DNA from: Candidatus Kaiserbacteria bacterium
Lineage (GTDB): Bacteria; Patescibacteria; Paceibacteria; UBA9973; UBA2103
Direction of reading: 5' to 3'
NCBI GenBank assembly: GCA_016182485.1
Contig: JACPGH010000007.1
Location: 59,014 to 123,013 of the forward strand
DNA length: 64,000 bases
Part shown: positions 52,434-60,421 of the stretch, in pieces
How the letters are laid out: the number at the start of each line of letters is the position of its first letter
Numbering within the stretch: position 1 is the stretch's first letter
Notes under the pieces: model-generated
The model's input: only the letters and a program-made list of their open reading frames with translations
Told to the model about the DNA's origin: nothing
Database searches by the model: none
Made by a program: the position numbers and the translations under genes

Positions 52434-54154
52434 GCGTCCCCTTTTAATATCTTGCGCAGTTTCTCTTCTGAGATCTCGAACGGCTTCTTTTCTGCCTGCG
52501 AAGGCTCTGGAGAAGGTTTCTGCTGACTTTCTGTTTTCGGTTTTTCTAATACAGTGGCGAGCGTACTCTTGAGCGACTCATCCCGCTGTCCTTGTTTCTT
52601 TTCTTTTTCGGCGGCGGCGCCCGCCGCTATGGTGCGCAGGATAGCTTTGAGATCGCCCGCAGTTTTACTTCCGGAAGAGGGTGGTGCCACAGCAGGAGTT
52701 ATTTTGTTCACCTGGTGTGGCATAGCCCGCTCGCGCGGAGGATACGGCCGCTGGCTCGGAAGCGCCGGTCCCACAGAAGGCCGGGCGGCGGGACCTCCCG
52801 AGCGTAGCGGCATCCGCGGCGGAAGCGAGGAAGCGGCTCGCTGGGCGGCATCGCGGGCGGCCGCTCCAGCTGCCAGTTCGTCTAGGATAGCTTGCTCCAC
52901 TTGCGCGCGGGGCGCGGTAAACTGCGAGCGCGAAGAATCTATAACCTTTTCTCGGTACGATACTGCGGGCGCCTCGATAGGAGGAATCGTGACGGCGGAA
53001 AACGGCTGGGAGCCGACGCCGTCGATCATAAGCGAAAGGTAGACCTGCCGGCGGTCTAGGCTCACAATATCTTCTTTTGTGAACTTCGGCATGAAAATAG
53101 TTTCGAGTACCTCGGCATCGAACGGCCCGACCCGGAAGGAGATGGTAGTCCCGACGTTGCCGAACACGGCATCCCGCACTTCTTCTTCCATTTGCTCGAT
53201 GTATTGGTGTGTAATGATAAGGTTCAGTTTATACTTGCGCGATTCCGACAGAATCTCTGCGAACGTCTTGTTCGCGAAATTTTGGAATTCGTCCACATAA
53301 AAGTAGAAATGCGGCAGCTTCGCTAGTTCCGGCGCCGGAACGTTCGCGCGGCTCATTGCAGCCAGGAAAATGCGTGTGGTGAGCATTGAGCCCAGGAGGT
53401 TCATATTCGTTTCACCGAGGAGCCCTTTGGAGAGATTGATGAGCAGGATCTTCCGCTCGTCCATCATGGTACGGATATCGAAGGAGGAAACTGGTTGGCC
53501 GATGATGTTCCGGATGAGAGGGTTGCCGGTGAATTGGCCGACCTTGTTCTGTATGGCCGGCGTGGCTTCCTGCGTGTAGCGGTCGGTATACGTGGCGAAT
53601 TCGCTTGTCCAGAAGTCTTTGACTACCGGGTCTTTTATGTTCTCCACGACTTTCTTGCGGTATTCATTATCGGTGTACATTCGATTCGCGCCTAAGAGCG
53701 TCGCGCCCGGATACTCGAGCAGCGCGAGCAGCGTGTTGGTGAGGATGTATTCCATGCGCGCGCTCCAGGCGTCCTCCCATATTTTCTTAAAGGTCGCCAT
53801 GAGGCCACTGACGACGAGATGGCGCCGGTCATAACCGACATCTTCCATCACGTTGAACGCGATGGGGTGCTCCATGTCGAACGGCGCGAAATAGACGACG
53901 TCTTTGACCCGATCCTCCGGGACATAGTCCAGAAGCCGCTCCACGGTGCCGCCGTGCGGATCAATGAAGGCGAGCCCCTCGCCGTTGCGGATATCCTGGA
54001 TCGCCATGTTCTCGAGCAGGGTCGACTTCCCCATCCCGGTCTTGCCGATGACGTACATGTGGCGATCGCGGTCCTTGGCTTTTATGCCGAACGGGGTGTG
54101 CTTCCCCCGGGAATCGGTCGCCGCGAAATAGGTAACGCGTTCCGGATTTTCCAT
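52430..54154 (-). CDS. VirD4/TraD-type conjugative coupling ATPase (T4SS-like)
   Basis: 574 residues. Walker A GKTGMGKSTLLENMA at about 38, Walker B FYVDEFQNFA near 290, plus EILSESRKYKLNLIITHQYI (sensor region), as in the VirD4/TraG/HerA-FtsK group. No N-terminal membrane helices; the C-terminal ~170 residues are Pro/Arg/Ala-rich. Such soluble coupling-type ATPases are common in CPR genomes, where their cargo is unknown. It opens the long glycan gene run and is coupled to the HhH gene (4-nt overlap). A TATAAT lies 6 nt before the ATG. Confidence 0.88.
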   Translation of the reverse strand: MENPERVTYFAATDSRGKHTPFGIKAKDRDRHMYVIGKTGMGKSTLLENMAIQDIRNGEGLAFIDPHGGTVERLLDYVPEDRVKDVVYFAPFDMEHPIAFNVMEDVGYDRRHLVVSGLMATFKKIWEDAWSARMEYILTNTLLALLEYPGATLLGANRMYTDNEYRKKVVENIKDPVVKDFWTSEFATYTDRYTQEATPAIQNKVGQFTGNPLIRNIIGQPVSSFDIRTMMDERKILLINLSKGLLGETNMNLLGSMLTTRIFLAAMSRANVPAPELAKLPHFYFYVDEFQNFANKTFAEILSESRKYKLNLIITHQYIEQMEEEVRDAVFGNVGTTISFRVGPFDAEVLETIFMPKFTKEDIVSLDRRQVYLSLMIDGVGSQPFSAVTIPPIEAPAVSYREKVIDSSRSQFTAPRAQVEQAILDELAAGAAARDAAQRAASSLPPRMPLRSGGPAARPSVGPALPSQRPYPPRERAMPHQVNKITPAVAPPSSGSKTAGDLKAILRTIAAGAAAEKEKKQGQRDESLKSTLATVLEKPKTESQQKPSPEPSQAEKKPFEISEEKLRKILKGDA

Positions 54155-54160
54155 GCTCTC

Positions 54161-54166
54161 ATTATA
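54161..54166 (-). promoter_or_regulatory. -10 TATAAT of the 26-kb gene run, leaderless spacing
   Basis: Consensus -10, 6 nt before the ATG at 54154; TCGAAA 17 nt upstream as a weak -35. Confidence 0.75.
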
Positions 54167-54278
54167 CCCGCACTCCGGCCGCCTTTCGAGCCTGGTTCCT
54201 AATGGAGAATTAATCCCGCGGTAACCGGCCTATGCTCGCCGATGGGGGAAATGGGGTATCTTGTACCAATAGCATCGA

Positions 54279-54284
54279 TATAAT
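54279..54284 (+). promoter_or_regulatory. -10 TATAAT
   Basis: Consensus hexamer 20 nt before the ATG at 54305; AAGG between them may serve as a weak ribosome site. No good -35. Confidence 0.5.
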
Positions 54285-54304
54285 TAAATAATAAGGTAAT
54301 ACTT

Positions 54305-54574
54305 ATGACATTTTCACCTGAATCAGCTCCGAACGAAAACGCGGGGAAAGGAGGCGTTCTCAACAAATTAACGGCCCAAGGTATTTTGGAAGCCATTGAA
54401 AAAGGAGAGGCAGTTGAAGTTAAGGTCAGGAGGAGTTCAGGGGAAATAGAAGGGGGGTGGCAAGTAATAGGGATTGAAGGCGGGAACGTCGTTGTTGCCA
54501 AGAAAGATAAAGGGGTAGGAAAAACAAAATATATACCGATTGAAAGCTTGAGGGAGGCGAATAAAGAAACTTGA
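54305..54574 (+). CDS. Small soluble protein of unknown function
   Basis: 89 residues, charged. The C-terminal half looks like a small beta-barrel or SH3/KOW-like fold (AVEVKVRRSSGEIEGGWQVI, GGNVVVAKKDKGVGKTKYI). No family recognised. It has its own -10 and AAGG, and a small GCGTT/AACGC hairpin with TTT (54596-54610) after the stop. It faces the VirD4-like gene back to back. Less GC rich than the neighbours. Confidence 0.6.
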   Translation: MTFSPESAPNENAGKGGVLNKLTAQGILEAIEKGEAVEVKVRRSSGEIEGGWQVIGIEGGNVVVAKKDKGVGKTKYIPIESLREANKET

Positions 54575-54608
54575 AAAGTGGAATACTATATACCGGCGTT
54601 GAAACGCT

Positions 54609-54803
54609 TTAGGAGACATTTGGCGGGCGATCGGAGGATTCCTGCTTCTTGCGCACGTCGTGCGCGCGCAGGGCGACGCCTATCGAGGCGACTGCAGCTC
54701 CCAGGATGACCGCCCCGAGAGAACGTATCGAGGACGGCAGGCCGGAATAAGGAATTAAAATAGTCAAGAGTCCGAGAAGAATGAGCGTGCTCGCGCGGGA
54801 CAT
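54609..54803 (-). CDS. Small two-helix membrane protein
   Basis: 64 residues with two hydrophobic helices (TLILLGLLTILIPYSGLP and LGAVILGAAVASIGVALRAH) and a charged tail. Function unknown. TATACT lies exactly 6 nt before the ATG (54810-54815), so it is probably translated from a leaderless message, which supports the gene being real. Confidence 0.65.
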   Translation of the reverse strand: MSRASTLILLGLLTILIPYSGLPSSIRSLGAVILGAAVASIGVALRAHDVRKKQESSDRPPNVS

Positions 54804-54809
54804 GGTGAC

Positions 54810-54815
54810 AGTATA
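54810..54815 (-). promoter_or_regulatory. -10 TATACT, leaderless spacing
   Basis: Six nucleotides before the ATG at 54803; a 7-bp tandem repeat occupies the -35 position. Confidence 0.6.
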
Positions 54816-54816
54816 C

Positions 54817-54844
54817 AGGCGCTAGGCGCTAGGCGCTAGGCGCT
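54817..54844. repeat. 7-bp tandem repeat, AGGCGCT x4
   Basis: Four exact units directly upstream of the promoter of the small membrane protein. Slippage here would shift promoter spacing. Confidence 0.92.
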
Positions 54845-54861
54845 AGCAAAGAGCCTAAAGC

Positions 54862-55587
54862 CTAATTCCTAGACACTGGACTCACGATGACGACAAACTC
54901 GCCGCGGAGGCGGTCGGGGTGCGCGGCTAAATGCGCGAGGAGCTCGGCCGGAGTGCCGGAGACGATTTCTTCGTGGATCTTGGTGAGTTCCCGCGCGAGC
55001 GTAATGTGCAAAGCCTGGCTTTGCACAAGCTCTCGTAGCAACTTTTCAATGCGGTGCGGCGATTCATAGAGCACGACAGGCAGTTTACTAACGGCGATTT
55101 CTTTAAGCGCGGTCTGGCGGCCTTTTTTATGAGGCAGAAAGCCAATAAAGGTAAAGGCGGCCGAGTCGATGCCTGCAATAGAGAGCGCCGCCGTGAGCGC
55201 GGAGGGCCCCGGTATCGCTTCTATCTTCGCGCTGCAAGTCCCGAGTTCTATCGAGGGACGAATTAGAGATACGAGCCGCGAACCGGGATCGGAGATGCCC
55301 GGCGTGCCCGCGTCGCTCACATACGCGACGTGCTCGCCTATCTCGAGCCGGGCGATTATCTCACCGGCTTTCTTCGCTTCCGTCGCCGCGTCGAGCCGCT
55401 GTAATGATTTCTTTATTTCATACCGAGCCAGCAATTTCGCCGTAACGCGAGTATCTTCCGCGTAGATCACGTCGCACTCCTTGAGCGTCCGGAGCGCGCG
55501 CAGGGTGATGTCCTCAAGGTTCCCTATCGGCGTCGCAACGATCGACAACTTGCCCCGCATTCCACCACCGAAGTGTTTGTCTGTCAT
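54862..55587 (-). CDS. rsmI: 16S rRNA (cytidine-1402 2'-O) methyltransferase
   Basis: Up to 241 residues; MRGKLSIVATPIGNLEDITL (M at residue 10) is the likelier start. TP-methylase fold with YVSDAGTPGISDPGSRL, PGPSALTAALSIAG and YAEDTRVT. RsmI modifies C1402 in the decoding centre. Intron 1 in this 16S gene is inserted only a few bases from that site. A 23-nt palindrome occurs in frame near the C-terminal third. Confidence 0.95.
   Translation of the reverse strand: MTDKHFGGGMRGKLSIVATPIGNLEDITLRALRTLKECDVIYAEDTRVTAKLLARYEIKKSLQRLDAATEAKKAGEIIARLEIGEHVAYVSDAGTPGISDPGSRLVSLIRPSIELGTCSAKIEAIPGPSALTAALSIAGIDSAAFTFIGFLPHKKGRQTALKEIAVSKLPVVLYESPHRIEKLLRELVQSQALHITLARELTKIHEEIVSGTPAELLAHLAAHPDRLRGEFVVIVSPVSRN
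55005..55027. repeat. 23-nt palindrome inside rsmI
   Basis: Eleven-base arms around a single T at 55016; encodes QSQALHI. Same architecture (long arms, single-base centre) as the palindromes in the giant surface gene but a different sequence. Confidence 0.9.
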
Positions 55588-55606
55588 CTAGCCACTGTTA
55601 CGCACA

Positions 55607-55636
55607 TTGACGCATAGCGCAAGTCTGCGATACAGT
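55607..55636 (+). promoter_or_regulatory. Promoter TTGACG-N18-TACAGT
   Basis: -35 at 55607-55612, -10 at 55631-55636. Drives the laccase-domain-like gene with a ~35-nt leader containing AAAGGAG (55664-55670). Confidence 0.7.
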
Positions 55637-55676
55637 CGGAACGGAATCTAACTGTCCTTTCTGAAAGGAGCTACGG

Positions 55677-56516
55677 ATGTATGAATTGACCGCCACGGTC
55701 GGCGAAGCGAAGTTCACCCTGTGGGCCTTTGGCCCCCACGAAACGCAGGTGCCGGGTCTCCCGAGCTGGGGACTCGATGCCCTGCTGGGACGCGGCGGCA
55801 AGACGCTCGATCCCAAACTGCGGAAAAGACTCGAAGCGCGACTGGATGGCATTCTACGGGATCTGCATGTCCGCCATGCGTACGCGCCGAACGTGAATCC
55901 GCCCGGCACGCGCATCATCCCGAAGAGCGGCCTTAATTACCAGCTCACCCTGAGCAGAAAAACCTCCATCCACTGGAACTATTTCCAGGCGGATGGCGTG
56001 TTCATCGAGCCAGGGGACGCGTTTCTCATCTGCCCTGCCGGTTGTCCGATACTCATTGGGGCCGGCGGCGCACGAGCGGCTTGCGTGCATGGATGTAGGG
56101 CGAATATGGCGCGACCCGGCTGGAAAGACGGCGCGGATGGCGAACACGAGAGCATTTTGTTCGCGCTCGTCGAAGCCTTCGGAAAGTGGAATGTGCCGCC
56201 CGACGCGATGGCTGCTCGAACTGTGCTGCATATCCCAACCGATCAGTTCGGACACGAGTTGGATCATCCTGATGCCGCATACCGAGAGGCGAATTACAAG
56301 CTGTTCGCCTATCTCGCGAAGTGGCCGGGAAGCGCGGAGGTCCGCGAGAACACGTTGTTCCTCAACCTGGGAGAGCTGCTTCTCGCGCAGGCGCGCCAAG
56401 CCGGCGTCGCCGAGGTCTCGGTGACCGACTCGCTCTCTGAATATCCGGATCTGGTGCACACGCGGAAAGCTGATCCGCAGATGCGAAACCTCGTCATCAT
56501 CCGGCGCGATCTCTAA
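55677..56516 (+). CDS. Divergent YfiH/PgeF-type laccase-domain protein (tentative)
   Basis: 279 residues. The segment CPAGCPILIGAGGARAACVH resembles the Cys/His zinc-site strand of the YfiH/PgeF family (purine nucleoside phosphorylase/adenosine deaminase activity in relatives), and the end (LVHTRKADPQMRNLVIIRR) resembles the family's C-terminal strand. The third metal ligand is not obvious. Otherwise unknown. Strong SD (AAAGGAG, 6-nt spacing), own promoter and a strong terminator make it a single-gene unit, one of four SD-bearing genes here. Confidence 0.5.
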   Translation: MYELTATVGEAKFTLWAFGPHETQVPGLPSWGLDALLGRGGKTLDPKLRKRLEARLDGILRDLHVRHAYAPNVNPPGTRIIPKSGLNYQLTLSRKTSIHWNYFQADGVFIEPGDAFLICPAGCPILIGAGGARAACVHGCRANMARPGWKDGADGEHESILFALVEAFGKWNVPPDAMAARTVLHIPTDQFGHELDHPDAAYREANYKLFAYLAKWPGSAEVRENTLFLNLGELLLAQARQAGVAEVSVTDSLSEYPDLVHTRKADPQMRNLVIIRRDL

Positions 56517-56525
56517 GTCTGTACC

Positions 56526-56576
56526 CGGCCGTCCCGCCTGTTCTTCGGAACAGGACGGGACGGCCGTTCCCTTTTT
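56526..56576 (+). terminator. Rho-independent terminator
   Basis: 18-bp stem with one bulged A, UUCG tetraloop (56544-56547), then CCCTTTTT. Ends the gene at 55677-56516. Confidence 0.95.
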
Positions 56577-56605
56577 CAATTCGAACAGCTAGACTTATCG
56601 CATTC

Positions 56606-57988
56606 ATGCGGAAGGCGCACTTCATCGGCATCGCGGGCAAGGGCATGAGCGCGACCGCGCTCCTGCTCCGAGAAGCCGGGTGGCAGATCAGCGGTTCAGA
56701 TGAAGGATTTTACCCGCCAGTGAGCGACTATCTGCGCGCGGCAAATATCTCTTTCGCCACGCCCTACCGCAAAGAAAATATCCCTGCCGATGCCGACCTT
56801 ATCGTCATCAGCAAGAACGCAAAACTCGTGCCCGAAAGCAATGAGGAAGTCGCCGCCGCCTTTACAAGCGGGAAACAGGTGCGCTCCTTTCCCGATATCC
56901 TGTCCGACCTTACCGAAGAGGCCGAAACCATAGTCGTAGCCGGCAGTTACGGCAAATCCACCATAACGGCGCTTCTTGCATGGTGCTTGAAGCAGGCGGG
57001 CAAGGACCCGAGTTATTTCATAGGCGAAGTGACGAAGGGCTTCAACGCCCATGCGCATGCGGGCAAGGGAGATGTTTTTATTCTGGAAGGCGACGAGTAT
57101 CCCTCGGCGAATTGGGATCCCACTTCCAAATTTCTCCATTACCACGCCAAAAACGTTTTGCTCACTTCTGCGACTCACGACCACGTGAACGTTTTCCCCA
57201 CCCATGCGGAGTATCTGACACCGTTCCGCGCACTCATCGCTTCCCTCCCCGCGGACGGTCTCTTGGTCGCAAACGCGTGCGAGCCGCAAGCGCGTGCGCT
57301 TGCGGCCGCGTCCCCAGCTCGAACAGTCTTCTACAGCGACCCGGCGCAGTGGCACGCGCGCGATATTCGCTACGGCTTGCGCACCGCATTCATGCTCATG
57401 CGGGGCGGGGATCAGATAGTGGGATTAACTACTACGCTCCTCGGCGCGCATAACGTCGAGAACATCGTCGGGGCGAGCGCCATGCTCCTTGAAAAGGATC
57501 TGCTTACGGCAGAGGAGCTCGCGGCAGGTATTGCCTCGTTTGAGGGGGTCAAACGGCGGATGGAAAATCTCTCGCCCGATTCCCGAGTCCCGGTGTATGA
57601 AGGGTTCGGCTCTTCGTACGAAAAAGCGCTGGCGGCCATCCAAGCTACCAAACTTCATTTCCCCGACAAACCGCTGGTCATAGTGTTCGAACCGCATACG
57701 TTCAGCTGGCGCAACCGGGCATATTTGCATTTGTATGACACCATATTCGCCGAGGCCGGGAAAGTGTTCGTACTTCCGCCGGAGACGCAGGGCGCGGCTA
57801 CCCATGTGCAGGTCACGCAGGCGGAAATTCTCACGCGCATCGGCGCGCGCTCCGAACCGTACCCCGGTCCCGATGGCGTAGCACGCGCCCTTTCCGGAAA
57901 CGAGGTGGTCCTCATCCAGACCTCAGGAAGTCTGCGTGACACGCTTTCTCAGTTAGTAGATGCCGTCACGAGAGCTTTTCCCGCATGA
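56606..57988 (+). CDS. Mur ligase, Mpl/MurC-like
   Basis: 460 residues. IGIAGKGMSATALLLREAGW (Rossmann), VAGSYGKSTITALLAWCL (ATP loop), ILEGDEYPSANWD and GAHNVENIVGASAML. Closest in pattern to Mpl (UDP-MurNAc:tripeptide ligase) and MurC. It joins UDP-MurNAc to L-Ala or a peptide. TAGACT lies 10 nt before the ATG. Its last codons overlap the ATE-like gene (ATGA), suggesting a shared cell-wall role. Confidence 0.88.
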   Translation: MRKAHFIGIAGKGMSATALLLREAGWQISGSDEGFYPPVSDYLRAANISFATPYRKENIPADADLIVISKNAKLVPESNEEVAAAFTSGKQVRSFPDILSDLTEEAETIVVAGSYGKSTITALLAWCLKQAGKDPSYFIGEVTKGFNAHAHAGKGDVFILEGDEYPSANWDPTSKFLHYHAKNVLLTSATHDHVNVFPTHAEYLTPFRALIASLPADGLLVANACEPQARALAAASPARTVFYSDPAQWHARDIRYGLRTAFMLMRGGDQIVGLTTTLLGAHNVENIVGASAMLLEKDLLTAEELAAGIASFEGVKRRMENLSPDSRVPVYEGFGSSYEKALAAIQATKLHFPDKPLVIVFEPHTFSWRNRAYLHLYDTIFAEAGKVFVLPPETQGAATHVQVTQAEILTRIGARSEPYPGPDGVARALSGNEVVLIQTSGSLRDTLSQLVDAVTRAFPA

Positions 57989-58686
57989 AAATCTCCCGCA
58001 ATGAATTCGGCCACGAATACGGGCAAGGGGTATATCGTTTCGGATACTGCGAGTATGCCTACCTGGAGAGAGGGGATTCTCCGGCTGACATCTACGCGCA
58101 GGGATTCCTGCCGCACACCGCTGACCCGGCGGTCCGAAACCGTTTTTATATGGCCCGGAGCGCGCGGATCCTTTTGGAAGATTTTGCATACACGAGCGAG
58201 AACCGGCGCATCGCCAAACGGTTCGAGGACACATTCGTCGTAGATCGCCTAGAGCCGCGAGCAGCGGACGAAGAGGTTCGAACCTTATTTCTCGATTATT
58301 TTGCCAAGCGGCACGGACCTCGCGTTATGCCGCCAGAGCGCCTAGAGGCTATCCTTGCCATGCCTCTCCCTCTGCATATTCTGACGTACCGGGTGAACGG
58401 CGAATTGATCGCTGCGGTGCTAGAGATCGCCGAAAGCTCGTTCGGCCACTTTTACTACTCGGCCTACGACCTCTCGCTAGTCCAGCAGTCGCTCGGCATG
58501 TGGCTCATGCTCGACGCCACTCGCCGCGCAAAGGAAGACGGTCGGACGCATTACTATCTCGGCACGGTATACGGCGAGAAGGCTTTGTATAAGGCGAACC
58601 TCTCGCCGCTCGAGTTCTGGGACGGCGCGCGTTGGAATGACGACATCGCGCGCCTCAAGGCGCTTGCTCGCGCCGAATCTAAATAG
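57985..58686 (+). CDS. ATE-C/GNAT-like aminoacyl- or acyltransferase
   Basis: 233 residues. The C-terminal half (SLGMWLMLDATRRAKEDGRT, HYYLGTVYGEKALYKANLSP, LEFWDGARWNDD) resembles the ATE C-terminal (arginyl-tRNA-protein transferase) branch of the GNAT/Fem superfamily. The N-terminal Cys cluster typical of Ate1 is not seen beyond GYCEYAY. Fused translationally to a Mur ligase, so an amino acid addition to a peptidoglycan precursor is possible (inference). Confidence 0.65.
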   Translation: MKISRNEFGHEYGQGVYRFGYCEYAYLERGDSPADIYAQGFLPHTADPAVRNRFYMARSARILLEDFAYTSENRRIAKRFEDTFVVDRLEPRAADEEVRTLFLDYFAKRHGPRVMPPERLEAILAMPLPLHILTYRVNGELIAAVLEIAESSFGHFYYSAYDLSLVQQSLGMWLMLDATRRAKEDGRTHYYLGTVYGEKALYKANLSPLEFWDGARWNDDIARLKALARAESK

Positions 58687-58689
58687 CGG

Positions 58690-59220
58690 TCATTCGCACC
58701 TCGCGATTACGTCCACGTCTTTGTGCGTGAGCGACAGCGAAGTCTTCGGCACTTCGACGAGCTGATACGGCGCCGTTATCACCTGGCCGGTCACGCAACC
58801 CGGGCCGGGCTTGATAAGAGAGATCGTGACCTCGCGCACCTGCGTATCCACGACGCTCTGAACTATGATATCGTACCCGGCAGTCTGCTTCTCTCCGGCG
58901 AAAACGGCAATGACCGATTTCGATGCGAAATCCACCTCCGGTACTTTCTTGTCTGTATTGAGGAGCTTCCATAAATCGCCGAGCTCTTTCTCGGATTGGA
59001 TCAGGTAATTGACGCGATTTTTCACCTGTGACTGCGACCCGTGGGCAATATAGTTGGGAATGACCCAGCCAAGAGGCACGGTCGTAGAGGCGACAGGCTC
59101 GTTCGGTATAACGGCCTGCAGGGGCGCAAGCTGTTTCAGCACGTCCGATTGGAAAAAATAAATCCCGCCCAAAATAACTACTGCCCCGATAACGCTCGCT
59201 ATGGCTCTATCTCGTTGCAT
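58690..59220 (-). CDS. Membrane-anchored PrcB-domain-like protein
   Basis: 176 residues from MQRDRAIASVIGAVVILGG. One N-terminal helix, then a beta-rich domain with FASKSVIAVFAGEKQTAGYD and PGPGCVTGQVITAPYQLVEV, as in the PrcB C-terminal domain (named for a protease-complex component). TATACT lies 8 nt before the ATG. The downstream gene is convergent. Confidence 0.75.
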   Translation of the reverse strand: MQRDRAIASVIGAVVILGGIYFFQSDVLKQLAPLQAVIPNEPVASTTVPLGWVIPNYIAHGSQSQVKNRVNYLIQSEKELGDLWKLLNTDKKVPEVDFASKSVIAVFAGEKQTAGYDIIVQSVVDTQVREVTISLIKPGPGCVTGQVITAPYQLVEVPKTSLSLTHKDVDVIARCE

Positions 59221-59228
59221 ATCAATAA

Positions 59229-59234
59229 AGTATA
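59229..59234 (-). promoter_or_regulatory. -10 TATACT, near-leaderless
   Basis: Eight nucleotides before the ATG at 59220. Confidence 0.6.
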
Positions 59235-59281
59235 CCTGAACCAAATAAGCCAACCGAGTGAGGCGTGGATATAAAAGTTAA

Positions 59282-59331
59282 CGGCCCGGCCTCGCCAAAG
59301 GCGGGCCGGGCCGACCAGCCGGAAGGCTGGT
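59282..59331 (-). terminator. Two consecutive GC-rich hairpins
   Basis: First in transcript order ACCAGCC/GGCTGGT with a tetraloop (59314-59331), then a CGGCCCGGCC-type stem (59282-59313) followed by TTAACTTTTA on the minus strand. Ends the gene at 59365-60231. Confidence 0.85.
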
Positions 59332-59364
59332 ATTTCTGCCTCGCCCATGCGAGGACTTGAAGAA

Positions 59365-60231
59365 CTACTCGGGAAGGGGCCGGAGCTCCGCTGGAACATG
59401 GCCCTCGAGCAGAGCCCTCTCCCAGCCGTCGTAACAGGATCGAAGCACTTTCATCTGCTGAGCGAATGGCAGGATTCCCTCGCTCACCCAGGGCACGAAG
59501 ATGTCCTTCTTCTCCACGAGAATCGCGCCTCGCTCGGCAAGCTCGTGAAGCTCAGAGAGCATGCCGGACATGTAGTAACGATGTAGGTCGTCAAGTCCCA
59601 GTGCCGCTTCCGCGGCATCGAGCGTTGCGAGACCGCGCTTCGTCACGAACACCTTCGTCTCTGGGGACGGTAAGAGTACGCTCCCGTGCTCCCAGAACTC
59701 ATCGGTTCTGCGTTGCTCCGTCGCCTTCTGGACGGAGCGGTACATTGCGGCGTTCAGGACAGCTACCACTCCGCCCATGGTGTTGTAGTAGAGCACTGGC
59801 GGATTATTCTGCAGCCAGTCTCTGCGCCTCGCATACCGCTCGGCGTTCTGTTCACGCATCTTCTGCCGCTCTTCCTGCCGCTCTTCCTCCGCCCGCCGGT
59901 CGCACTCCGCTAGGCGCCTCTCCTCCCTCGCAAGGAGGATGCGGTCGACGACCAAGAGAAACGGGAAGAAGACCAAGACAAGGACAAAAGTAGAGGATAT
60001 TATCATCAACCCGAGGCACAGCGCGAGTATGCCTGTCGCCCTGTGCAGGATAGATGTGCTCGAATATCCCCGCCTCACCAACAAGTCGACACTCAACACG
60101 AGGCGCTTGAGCGGTTTGCAGCGAGGTGCGACCTTCTTCAACATCAGTGCCGCAGGAAGAGAGAAGAAAGCAACGTAGATCACGCCAAACAGCAGAACCA
60201 TCCAGTGCTTCATCACGAAGTCAAAGAACAT
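59365..60231 (-). CDS. Membrane protein with coiled coil, unknown function
   Basis: 288 residues. Helices at about 9-31 (WMVLLFGVIYVAFFSLPAAL) and 66-96 (ILALCLGLMIISSTFVLVLV), then a charged coiled coil ~100-140 rich in Glu/Arg, then a soluble alpha-rich domain. No family recognised. GGGAGGTG (60236-60243) stands 5 nt before the ATG, with a sigma70 promoter upstream and a terminator after. The promoter overlaps a duplicated tRNA-Ile 3' end. Confidence 0.75.
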   Translation of the reverse strand: MFFDFVMKHWMVLLFGVIYVAFFSLPAALMLKKVAPRCKPLKRLVLSVDLLVRRGYSSTSILHRATGILALCLGLMIISSTFVLVLVFFPFLLVVDRILLAREERRLAECDRRAEEERQEERQKMREQNAERYARRRDWLQNNPPVLYYNTMGGVVAVLNAAMYRSVQKATEQRRTDEFWEHGSVLLPSPETKVFVTKRGLATLDAAEAALGLDDLHRYYMSGMLSELHELAERGAILVEKKDIFVPWVSEGILPFAQQMKVLRSCYDGWERALLEGHVPAELRPLPE

Positions 60232-60346
60232 GTCGCACCTCCCGTAGGATTTTCGCCTCAGTCCGATAGCGCTTTGATCCGGTGCCGTAGCCCGCGATCA
60301 GGCGCTAAGGTAGAAAGCGTTCAACCATGAATGGCTGATAATATTA

Positions 60347-60374
60347 AGTATACTTATCTATTGCTACAAGTCAA
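60347..60374 (-). promoter_or_regulatory. Sigma70 promoter TTGACT-N16-TATACT
   Basis: -35 at 60369-60374, -10 at 60347-60352. The -35 abuts the duplicated tRNA-Ile fragment. Confidence 0.85.
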
Positions 60375-60410
60375 GTGCGTGTGCCAGGGATCGAACCGAA
60401 CCTGGGACCT
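60374..60410 (-). repeat. Duplicated 3' end of tRNA-Ile (candidate att site)
   Basis: The first 24 nt (60374-60397) equal 60935-60958, the 3' acceptor and T-arm of the tRNA gene; then a 5-nt CGAAC duplication and a further 9-10 matching bases. Same orientation as the tRNA, about 560 bp away, as expected for an insertion that rebuilt the tRNA end. Confidence 0.85.
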
Positions 60411-60421
60411 GCCGGGAGAAG

